38,911 bases of DNA from Flavobacteriales bacterium (lineage in GTDB: Bacteria > Bacteroidota > Bacteroidia > Flavobacteriales_D > CAJJDF01), in the NCBI GenBank assembly GCA_020630395.1, contig JAHDBM010000027.1, forward strand, positions 1 through 38,911, in the 5' to 3' direction. Positions 23,048-30,385 of the stretch are shown in pieces. The notes beneath the pieces are model-generated. The model was not told the origin of the DNA. It saw only the letters and a program-made list of their open reading frames with translations, and did not search any database. Positions within the stretch are counted from its first letter, which is position 1; the number at the start of each line of letters is the position of its first letter. Position numbers and translations under genes: made by a program.

Positions 23048-25636
23048 TTAAAGTAATTCAATTTTACCAGAACTACCATTTATTCGAATTTTGTCTCCGT
23101 TTTTTAATTTTTTTAAAGCATGCGATACACCCACAATACATGGAATCCCCATTTCCCGAGAAACAATTGCAGAATGACTAAGTAAACTACCTCTTTCTAC
23201 TACAATGGCACTGCAAGTAGGGAATAGGGTTATCCAACCTGGATCGGTACTCTCACACACCATTATTTTTCCTTCAAGGTTCTTCACATCTTTTGGAGAA
23301 TGAACTAACAATACTTCCTGTTCCACAATACCAGGAGAACAACCAATTCCTTCAAGATCCGCTTTCTCATCTGATTCGGTAGTGTTTCGATAATCATTCC
23401 CTACATATGAAATACCATGGGTAGGGAATCGTTCATCAGTATCATATTTATCGAAAGTTGCATGATTGGCTTTTCTAAGGCTAACAAGGTCTTTTAAATT
23501 ACCATTTACTGATGTACCCCTTATAAAATCAAATATTTCCTTTTGTTCTAAGTAAAAGATATCCTGAACGTTTTCTAAAACACCTTCTAGTTTAAATTGT
23601 TTACCCATTGCTTGAAACATCACTCTAACCAAACCAAAACCTTTAGTTCTTTCAAATCTTAAATTTTCTCTTTGGCTAACTAATTCTCTGGTTTTTTTAA
23701 GTTGCCATTTAAATATTTTCTTTTTTTTCCATTTACCTTTTAACGCTTTAAATATAGTTTCTTCTGCTTCTTTTCTAATTCTTTTTCCATTAACCTCTAA
23801 TGCTTCAATATCAATAACAACATCTAATTGATCTTTTAATAGTTCGATAAACAGAATTGGATTTGTAGTGTATGTTTCGGTTTCGAGTTTTAATTCTCCT
23901 GTTACTCTATCTCCAAATTTGGCAACATAGGCATTAATCTTTTCATTTACTACCGGGTAATTATGCAGGTGCTGTTCGATATGTAAAGGAATATTATTTT
24001 TAAACAAATCATAGCATTCTTGATTTACTTTAATTAAATCTCGAATTTCTTGCATTAAAATTACCGGTTGAACAGAAACAATATCATTACTTCCAATTAA
24101 TAAATCATTAGCAAGATTTGCATGTTCTGGAGCTAATTTTTCGGTTTTCTTTTTTAATATACCAAAGAAAATCATTGCGAAGAAGTCGTTTATAAGTGGA
24201 GCTCTCCATTCTTCAAGAAGGATTTTTTCATAATCTTGATAGTGATCCATTATTTCACTTGCAGATAATGTATCGTATTCAATTGATTTATATGTTGAAA
24301 ATACCTCTTCAGTAAAGGCAAAGAACTTTCTTCTATTCCTTTTAATGGTTCTAAATTCTTTTAGAATTTTAGAAACTGCACCAATTAGTCTACGATAGGA
24401 TTTAAATTTACCATCTGTATTAGGAATTGCAACATCTTCAGAGATAGATTCTTTAACCCCCATCATACTTTCCATGGATTTTTTGTTAATCGCATATCCT
24501 GGAAATAATGATAGTACTTTATACCAATTGATTAAGTTATAGTAAACTTTTCCTTGAAAAAGCCCAAGCATATTGGCAAAGGTTTCTTTGTTGTCTTCAA
24601 TTTTCTTTAAATCAACTCCCATTAATTGACAAAATTGAATGTAAACCGATTCGTACATTTTTAAAATGAAAGAAAAGGTTAGTGGAGAGCTAATTCCAGG
24701 ATAAGACTCAATTATATTACTATTATCCCATAATTGAGCATTGCTAGAAGTATCTGGACGTGAGTTTAGATTGGTTATTGGACGTGCTTGCAATAAAAAT
24801 AACTCATTGTTATGGTACGCAAACTCTATATCTTGATAATGATTAAAGATAGATTTAATGTCATCTAATGTCTTCGCAACTTCTGCAACTTGCTCGTTCG
24901 TTAAGCTAGCTCTATTTTGTTTTTCCTTATCTACTTTTATATAAGATAATTTACCATCCAAGAATTTATACGCTCTATCTTTATCTACAAGGTTTTGCGT
25001 AATGTTTCCATTTTTAAAAGTATAATTATCAGAATTTAATTCACCAGAAACTAATCCTTCACCAAGACCATAAACCGTACTAATAATTTTCTCTTGTCTA
25101 TCACCTGTAACCGGATTGGCTCCAAAGGCAACTCCAGACACATCTGAATCAACCATTTTTTGAATAATAACCGAGACAAAATAATTTGGTGTGAGGTTAT
25201 TTTCTTTTCGGTAAGTAATAATATGCTCGCTAAAAGCAGATAACCAAACTTTCTTGATGTTTTCGACTAAATCTGTTGGAGCGACAAACAAATAACTATC
25301 ATATTGACCTGCAAAAGATGCTGCTGCTCCATCTTCATCACTTGCTGACGAACGAACTGCAAAATAGTCCTTAGCTTGAATGTTTAGTTGCTTATGAATT
25401 TCATTTAAAAGGTCTTTCTCAAGATCAATTTTTTTAATGATATCAATAAGTTTAAGATAATCTATCTCTGTATAATCAACTTTTTCTTTATCTAGTATTG
25501 ATTTAAAGAAATCTTCTGGAATTACAATCCATTTTGGCACATTAAACCCATGACTAGATAGTGAAAGCAAATGTTTTGCTTTGCCTCCAATCGTAGCATC
25601 TTTACGTGATAAATAATTTTCGTTATGAATAATCAT
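23048..25636 (-). CDS. ATP-grasp/phosphohistidine phosphotransferase (RPH- and PEP-synthase-like)
   Basis: The 862-residue enzyme starts with a PPDK_N/ATP-grasp region (~1-295). This carries VRSSASDEDGAAASFAGQYD, GVAFGANPVTGD, YGLGEGLVSG and DIEFAYHNNELFLLQARPIT. A long middle region (~300-770) resembles the substrate domain of rifampin phosphotransferases. The C-terminal swivelling domain has its catalytic His in GSLLSHSAIVSREMGIP (His 821). The PEP-binding TIM barrel of true PEP synthase or PPDK is missing. Length and domain order are those of rifampin phosphotransferases, which use ATP to phosphorylate an alcohol via phosphohistidine, giving AMP and phosphate. In a lipid cluster the acceptor could be an isoprenoid alcohol or head-group precursor. 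The middle region is unusually Lys-rich. Drug resistance is the alternative, but the context argues against it. Confidence 0.85.
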   Translation of the reverse strand: MIIHNENYLSRKDATIGGKAKHLLSLSSHGFNVPKWIVIPEDFFKSILDKEKVDYTEIDYLKLIDIIKKIDLEKDLLNEIHKQLNIQAKDYFAVRSSASDEDGAAASFAGQYDSYLFVAPTDLVENIKKVWLSAFSEHIITYRKENNLTPNYFVSVIIQKMVDSDVSGVAFGANPVTGDRQEKIISTVYGLGEGLVSGELNSDNYTFKNGNITQNLVDKDRAYKFLDGKLSYIKVDKEKQNRASLTNEQVAEVAKTLDDIKSIFNHYQDIEFAYHNNELFLLQARPITNLNSRPDTSSNAQLWDNSNIIESYPGISSPLTFSFILKMYESVYIQFCQLMGVDLKKIEDNKETFANMLGLFQGKVYYNLINWYKVLSLFPGYAINKKSMESMMGVKESISEDVAIPNTDGKFKSYRRLIGAVSKILKEFRTIKRNRRKFFAFTEEVFSTYKSIEYDTLSASEIMDHYQDYEKILLEEWRAPLINDFFAMIFFGILKKKTEKLAPEHANLANDLLIGSNDIVSVQPVILMQEIRDLIKVNQECYDLFKNNIPLHIEQHLHNYPVVNEKINAYVAKFGDRVTGELKLETETYTTNPILFIELLKDQLDVVIDIEALEVNGKRIRKEAEETIFKALKGKWKKKKIFKWQLKKTRELVSQRENLRFERTKGFGLVRVMFQAMGKQFKLEGVLENVQDIFYLEQKEIFDFIRGTSVNGNLKDLVSLRKANHATFDKYDTDERFPTHGISYVGNDYRNTTESDEKADLEGIGCSPGIVEQEVLLVHSPKDVKNLEGKIMVCESTDPGWITLFPTCSAIVVERGSLLSHSAIVSREMGIPCIVGVSHALKKLKNGDKIRINGSSGKIELL

Positions 25637-25684
25637 ACGTTTTATTTTAAAAGTCCATGTAGGACATTAAATACTTTTTTTACA

Positions 25685-25707
25685 CTTCGACTCCGCTCAG
25701 TATGACA
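25685..25707. repeat. Single REP-like arm
   Basis: CTTCGACTCCGCTCAGTATG plus three bases is one arm of the palindrome seen whole at 21701-21766. It lies between the UbiA gene and the phosphotransferase gene. No matching second arm is present nearby. Confidence 0.7.
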
Positions 25708-25742
25708 GTTGTGTTAGCAGAGGGAAGTAATTTTTTTACTTA

Positions 25743-26654
25743 TTAAATATTAATAAACCATCCTTCTATTTGAGGATAACATCCAATTACAATATACATA
25801 ACCAATGTCCAAACACCTGATGCTATTTCAATTCCCTTAGATTGCTGCACATTAGGTTTTTTCATGAATGAAAGTCCCAATGCAAAAGATACTGTGAATA
25901 TTATGCCAAGGATTAATATGGAAATAAAGCTGTAATCAGCTAAAATACAACATGCAGAAGCAAGAGATAGGCTAATGCCCATCATAGCTAACCATGACCA
26001 AGTTGATTTATTGATACCAAATTTCCTTGTGTAGGAGTTGTACTCTTCGTTTTCTTTTGCTTTTATTTTTCTTCCAAATTCAACAACTAAACCATTAAAG
26101 AAAGATGTGGCTAATAATACGTATAAACCTAAATGTGTTGATGTACCTGTAATATACCAATCGCCTGAACTTGCAAATAAATCGATTAAGGGTACAATAA
26201 CCATGTGTGAGGTTGTGTAAAGAATAGGTAGTTTTTCTAATTTTTCAGACACAAAGAATTCATTTGACATAAAGAATAACCATCCCATAAATAATGCATA
26301 AAATCCCCAAAGTGATGGGATTAAAAACACCATGATTCCTATTTGAATAAGTAATAGTATAATGATAAGAACTTTAAGTTCTTTAAGACTCACTACTCCT
26401 CTTTGTACTGGCAAATGAGGTCTATGTTCTTTGTCAATATCAAAGTCCTTGAATTCGTCTATTAGTCTAATAAGAAAAAAGGTAGTGAACGTAATAGCAA
26501 GAATAGAAAAGAATACGAACAGATTAATTTTTCCTGTTGGATTCATTAAATTTCTTGAATAAGACATTGCAGAAAAGGTTAATGCTCCTATTAGAATAAA
26601 GTTTACGATTAATGGAAATCGTTCTTTTTGATATATATAAAATCGTTTTAACAT
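25743..26654 (-). CDS. UbiA-family prenyltransferase-like membrane protein
   Basis: UbiA enzymes move a prenyl group from a prenyl diphosphate to an aromatic or glycerol-phosphate acceptor; the archaeal member makes digeranylgeranylglyceryl phosphate. This 303-residue protein has about eight or nine membrane segments. Its first acidic motif region is RLIDEFKDFDIDKEHRPHLP (~63-82), with the Asp and RP spacing of the family. The second motif is divergent: where the classical enzymes have DxxxD, it reads EFGRKIKAKENEE (192-204), like a less studied UbiA subgroup. The acceptor therefore cannot be assumed to be geranylgeranylglyceryl phosphate. It sits between the CDP-alcohol transferase and phosphotransferase genes, with repeat-bearing gaps on each side. 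Confidence 0.75.
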   Translation of the reverse strand: MLKRFYIYQKERFPLIVNFILIGALTFSAMSYSRNLMNPTGKINLFVFFSILAITFTTFFLIRLIDEFKDFDIDKEHRPHLPVQRGVVSLKELKVLIIILLLIQIGIMVFLIPSLWGFYALFMGWLFFMSNEFFVSEKLEKLPILYTTSHMVIVPLIDLFASSGDWYITGTSTHLGLYVLLATSFFNGLVVEFGRKIKAKENEEYNSYTRKFGINKSTWSWLAMMGISLSLASACCILADYSFISILILGIIFTVSFALGLSFMKKPNVQQSKGIEIASGVWTLVMYIVIGCYPQIEGWFINI

Positions 26655-26725
26655 GAGTTAAGATTTTTTGTTAATATAAAAATTGAATTAAGGTAACCAG
26701 TCATTTATTTAGTTACTAATTCATG

Positions 26726-26797
26726 TGTCATCCTCAACTTGATTGAGAATCTATTGTTAAAAAAGTAAATTAGATTCCCATTTTCATGGGAATGACA
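26726..26797. repeat. Intergenic imperfect palindrome (GTCAT...AATGAC type)
   Basis: The arm at 26726-26753 (starting TGTCATCCTCAACTTGATTG) and the arm at 26771-26797 (ending CATGGGAATGACA) form an imperfect long inverted repeat. Each arm has its own dyad, CTCAA/TTGAG and CCCAT/ATGGG. It fills the gap between the CDP-alcohol transferase gene and the UbiA gene and is another flavobacterial-type intergenic repeat. Confidence 0.75.
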
Positions 26798-26812
26798 ATT
26801 AAATTTCAAGCT

Positions 26813-27382
26813 TTAGCTGTTTTTTAATACCCAATACAATCCTTTTGCATTAGGTTTAGGTTTGTTTAATATAAATTGAACTGCTAAATGTTCTAGGCAC
26901 GATAGTATTCCCCAACCTATAGCTATGTAATAGTATATTACATTAAATTGAAAACAAAATAAAACAAAGAAGAAACCTCCCTGTATATAACCTCCTATTT
27001 TCCATGAATAAAGATGGTATGCTGGCATCTTTCCAAATTTAGAAAATGCAGTTATATGCAATAAAATAAACAGGAATAGATAAGTTCCAAATATGATCCA
27101 ATGACCGTTAAAATCTTCCATTTTAAATAAAAATATGCCGAGTATTGCTAAGATATATGTTCCTAAATCAGCAGTGGAATCTATAACTGCTCCGATTTCT
27201 GTTTGCAGATTGAAGCGTCTTGCAATGAATCCATCTAAAATATCGGTTATTAGATTTGTCACCAATAAGATAACAAATAATGTTTCCTCTCCATATAAGG
27301 CTATAAGCAATATAATAGGGAATGAGAATAGTCTATACAAGGATAGCATATTCGGTATGTTAATGGGGATTTGTTGTTTCAT
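26813..27382 (-). CDS. CDP-alcohol phosphatidyltransferase family protein
   Basis: These membrane enzymes swap CMP on a CDP-activated lipid for an alcohol head group such as serine, inositol or glycerol phosphate. The 189-residue protein has about five or six helices and a perfect family signature: Asp47-x2-Asp50-Gly51-x2-Ala54-Arg55-x8-Gly64-x3-Asp68-x3-Asp72. The head-group alcohol cannot be read from this signature. It lies 33 bases downstream of the CDP-archaeol synthase homologue, so the pair form a natural two-step module: CTP activation, then head-group transfer. Use of a CDP-isoprenoid lipid is inference. Phosphatidyl substrates from normal metabolism are the alternative. Confidence 0.88.
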   Translation of the reverse strand: MKQQIPINIPNMLSLYRLFSFPIILLIALYGEETLFVILLVTNLITDILDGFIARRFNLQTEIGAVIDSTADLGTYILAILGIFLFKMEDFNGHWIIFGTYLFLFILLHITAFSKFGKMPAYHLYSWKIGGYIQGGFFFVLFCFQFNVIYYYIAIGWGILSCLEHLAVQFILNKPKPNAKGLYWVLKNS

Positions 27383-27415
27383 GCTATAAATATTATGAAA
27401 ACTGAATTACGGATT

Positions 27416-27970
27416 TTAGATAGATGTTTTTCTAACTCCTATTATAAATAATATGTAGTTTATTGCTAAGTGCACAACTCCAAAAAATACAACTCCTACG
27501 AAAAAATGAGTCCAGGTATAATTTGAAAAAGGAATGAGTATTAACATAATGAAAGAAACTGAATCTACTTGATCTATTATGTGTAACCAAAAGCCATCAG
27601 CAGATCCAGGTTCTACATTTATTTGTCGTTTAAAAAAACTATTTGGCAATTCACCTAAAATATAGCCTAAGCCAAATAACACACTATAAAAAGGAATAGA
27701 ATACCTTGAGTAGTCAAGTAAATTATATTGACTATCCCCTGATAAATAATGATGTAAATACGTAAACATTATACTTAATACAACCATAACAACTAGTCCT
27801 CTATACGTTTTGTTATTTCCAAAAATCCTCTTCCCTCTAAAAGATTTAAAATGATCCATAGGATATTTTAATGTCTTAAAAAGATTTAGTTTTACTACTA
27901 CCATGTGCAGTATCGCAGCACCTATTACTGGATAGCACATGGTTAATAGTTCAAGAATAATTGATGCCAT
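27416..27970 (-). CDS. CDP-archaeol synthase (CarS) homologue
   Basis: In archaea CarS converts digeranylgeranylglyceryl phosphate and CTP to CDP-archaeol, the precursor of polar ether lipids. This 184-residue membrane protein has the expected helices and CarS motifs: SFRGKRIFGNNKTYRG (~43-58), GELPNSFFKRQINVEPG (~106-122) and IDQVDS (~132-137). CarS-like proteins occur in some bacteria, and FCB-group bacteria have been reported to hold archaeal ether-lipid genes. Bacteria normally use CdsA for ester lipids, so this points to an additional lipid. It follows HMG-CoA reductase by 20 bases and precedes the CDP-alcohol transferase gene. The substrate lipid is inferred, not shown. Confidence 0.85.
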   Translation of the reverse strand: MASIILELLTMCYPVIGAAILHMVVVKLNLFKTLKYPMDHFKSFRGKRIFGNNKTYRGLVVMVVLSIMFTYLHHYLSGDSQYNLLDYSRYSIPFYSVLFGLGYILGELPNSFFKRQINVEPGSADGFWLHIIDQVDSVSFIMLILIPFSNYTWTHFFVGVVFFGVVHLAINYILFIIGVRKTSI

Positions 27971-27990
27971 AGCTTAAGAAAAAGTCTTTG

Positions 27991-29262
27991 TTATTTTTTT
28001 CTTCCTAATGCTTGATGGGCATTTGTAAAATGACCAACTGATAGGGCAGAAGCAATTGATAATTCTCCCGCTAATACTAATCCACCACATATTTCAGCAA
28101 AGCGTCTAGAGTTATCGCGACCTTCGCATCCCATTAATTTTAAACATTCTAATTGAGTTGGTAAACCAGTACCTCCACCAACAGTACCTACTATTAGGTT
28201 TGGTAACGTGACAGAACAATATAAGTCCCCGTTTTTATCAACTTCCATTCGAGTAATACCTACTGAAGCTTCAGAAACACACGCAACATCTTGTCCGCAT
28301 GCAAGGAAGACTGCTGCTAAACCATTTGCATAATGCCCTTGAGCCCCAATGGTAACACTTTGTATGGCTGCAAGAGTTGATGATTTCCAATATTTTTCCA
28401 TTTTTTCTGGAGTAGATTTTAAAACGCTTTCTACAATTTCTTTTTTCACCACACACTCGGCAGTTACTTTTTTACCTCTTACTGATGTAAAGGATACAGC
28501 TGATGCTTTTTTATCTCCAGAGTAATTACTCTCTATGTACCATTCTTTTGGTTTTATAGGAGTAGTGCTCATAATATGATCACAAATTGCTTGTGTACAA
28601 ATCGTAACCATATTTTGACCAGAGGCATCACCAGTGTAATACTCGAATGAAATAATTAAGCTATTCCCTTCTACTACTGTAGTAATATCTTCTAGTTTAG
28701 CGTGATTACTCATTGCTCCAACTACTTTGTAATACTCATCTACGTGAGCATTAAACCAAAATAGAAATTGAAATAATTCTGGTAAATCTTTAAATTTAAA
28801 AGTAGGACTTCTATATACAGCTTCGTTCATACAAACCGAAGTTACCCCTCCGCTTAAAGTGACAGCTTTTGCTCCTCTATGATAAGATGCTACCAAAGCT
28901 CCTTCACTAGTAGCTAAAGGAATGTATACACCTTCGTTAAGAGATGTTCCTTTAACGTGTAATGGTCCTATTACACCAGTTGGGATTTGGGTCATCCCAA
29001 TGTAATTTTCAATATTACCCTTAAGTGAAGCGTGATCTTCGAATGTAGTTCCATTAGCTAGAATGTTTAATTCACTCTTAGTTTCATTCTCTAAAAATGA
29101 GTTTAAATTTTCTTGTCCTTCTTTAGTGTATTGATCAATAGCAGGAATAGCTACAGGTTGTTTTTTTGCTTCTTGATTGAAACGATTCATTATAACCTCT
29201 AATGATTCGTTTCTTGTAATTCGACTTAATGTCTCTTCTGTTTTTTTTACTACTGTTTTCAT
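27991..29262 (-). CDS. Hydroxymethylglutaryl-CoA reductase, class I type
   Basis: The enzyme reduces HMG-CoA to mevalonate, the committed step of mevalonate-route isoprenoid synthesis. The 423-residue protein keeps all key features: ENYIGMTQIPTGVIGPL (~84-100), catalytic Glu120 in ATSEGAL, GDASGQNM (211-218), Lys251 or 252 in SGDKKAS, Asp325 in ACGQD, GTVGGGTGLPTQ (~359), and the C-terminal His416 in NAHQALGR. The GDKK and RGKKVTAE motifs place it with class I biosynthetic enzymes rather than class II. There is no membrane anchor domain. It is the first gene of the ten-gene cluster, and 190 gene-free bases lie upstream. No other mevalonate-pathway gene is in the window, so it may boost flux for the cluster product. 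Confidence 0.95.
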   Translation of the reverse strand: MKTVVKKTEETLSRITRNESLEVIMNRFNQEAKKQPVAIPAIDQYTKEGQENLNSFLENETKSELNILANGTTFEDHASLKGNIENYIGMTQIPTGVIGPLHVKGTSLNEGVYIPLATSEGALVASYHRGAKAVTLSGGVTSVCMNEAVYRSPTFKFKDLPELFQFLFWFNAHVDEYYKVVGAMSNHAKLEDITTVVEGNSLIISFEYYTGDASGQNMVTICTQAICDHIMSTTPIKPKEWYIESNYSGDKKASAVSFTSVRGKKVTAECVVKKEIVESVLKSTPEKMEKYWKSSTLAAIQSVTIGAQGHYANGLAAVFLACGQDVACVSEASVGITRMEVDKNGDLYCSVTLPNLIVGTVGGGTGLPTQLECLKLMGCEGRDNSRRFAEICGGLVLAGELSIASALSVGHFTNAHQALGRKK

Positions 29263-29452
29263 TGTCTTAATTTTTAACCCCTAAGGATTGTAATTTACCA
29301 ATATGATTTATCAAGCTTTTATATTTTTTTATGTTTAGTTAGTATAACAAATTTTTAACGTAACAATATAGCTATTTGCAAATGGTATGCCATAAAAATT
29401 GACAAGAATAAATTATCTCTATAACCATCTGATTATTAGAGACAAAAAAGAG

Positions 29453-30385
29453 TTAATTATATTTTATTCTTAGGATGAAACCTTCGAAAACTTGAGAGAT
29501 AAACAGTGAGTTATCATATAAAATGGCAGTTGAAGCAGCTGAAATAATGGTTCCATCATCTTTAAATAACAGTTTTTTTTCTCCAGAAGAAAGATCTACT
29601 TGATAAACTTCAGTTGGACTTATTTCAGATGAATCTTTTCTATGTGCTAAGAATTTTCTAAAACTAGGGTGAGAGGTAGTTAGCAATGTGTTCTCGTAAA
29701 AACGTATATTATCTCCACCAGCTATTGAGGTGATTTTTTTAGGTTTACTTAGTGTGTGTTGTTTGTCAATTGGGTATGCATATATATTGCCGCTTAGCGT
29801 AGTGCTTAGGTATAAAGTTGAATCTTTAATATTAATTCCATTTGGGTACTGAATACGTTTATCGATAGTATTTAATTTTCCATTTTTATACTCTATGAGC
29901 TTTCCATAGAAAACATTGTCATTAGAAAAATAAAAATGTAGTTTAGAGACAGCACAGATGGCATTTATTTTGGATTCATAGGAGAAATTTTCTTCAAAAG
30001 TGAGAGTTGAATCTTTTAGTAGATATCGTCTGATTTCAGATTGTTGAGGTTTGTCAAAATGATTAACAACAAATAAATATTTGTTTTCTTTTACCTTTAA
30101 TAAGTATATGCCATGTGGATTAAAAGTATTGAGAGAATCATCTCCAATTCGCTTAATAATAGACGCTTTATTAGATGTAATATCTAATTGCCATATATTA
30201 CCTGTTATTTCATTGTCCCAATCTCTTCTTTCGTCACATGAAATAATCAAGCGGTTAACTCCATCTGTTGTGTCTAAGAGAAAATCTTCTGGACCTTTTC
30301 CTATCCTTATTTTAGTAGTGTCTTGTAAATAAGAATACAAGGATGCAAATAAGCATATTAATAAAGCGATAGCTTTATTTTGCAT
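29453..30385 (-). CDS. Paraoxonase/arylesterase-family lactonase-like protein
   Basis: The ATG at 30385 gives a signal-like N terminus (MQNKAIALLICLFASLYSYL); a TTG at 30427 would extend it without reason. The 310-residue protein aligns by motif along the six-bladed propeller of human PON1. Calcium ligands appear as the Glu of GPEDFLLD, the Asn of KINAICAV, the Asn of YPNGINI, and the Asp-Asn of GGDNIRF. Catalytic His positions appear in NPHGIYLL, VVNHFD and TSHPSF. PON enzymes hydrolyse lactones and esters in a calcium-dependent way. Its start overlaps the end of the glycosyltransferase gene by 11 bases, so the two are co-translated. It probably acts in the periplasm or outside. The natural lactone is unknown. 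Confidence 0.8.
   Translation of the reverse strand: MQNKAIALLICLFASLYSYLQDTTKIRIGKGPEDFLLDTTDGVNRLIISCDERRDWDNEITGNIWQLDITSNKASIIKRIGDDSLNTFNPHGIYLLKVKENKYLFVVNHFDKPQQSEIRRYLLKDSTLTFEENFSYESKINAICAVSKLHFYFSNDNVFYGKLIEYKNGKLNTIDKRIQYPNGINIKDSTLYLSTTLSGNIYAYPIDKQHTLSKPKKITSIAGGDNIRFYENTLLTTSHPSFRKFLAHRKDSSEISPTEVYQVDLSSGEKKLLFKDDGTIISAASTAILYDNSLFISQVFEGFILRIKYN

Noticed and set aside
23048-25636. Annotation as true phosphoenolpyruvate synthase
   Set aside because: The C-terminal PEP/pyruvate-binding TIM barrel is missing; the protein ends just after the phosphohistidine domain.
17820-29262. Recent transfer of the whole cluster from an archaeon
   Set aside because: Base composition looks like the flanks, flavobacterial repeats lie in the gaps, and no integrase, tRNA or att-like boundary was seen. 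An old acquisition cannot be excluded.
29416-29442. Hairpin TCTCTATAA/TTATTAGAGA after the lactonase gene considered as a terminator
   Set aside because: The stem has a bulge and no run of T follows on the minus strand.
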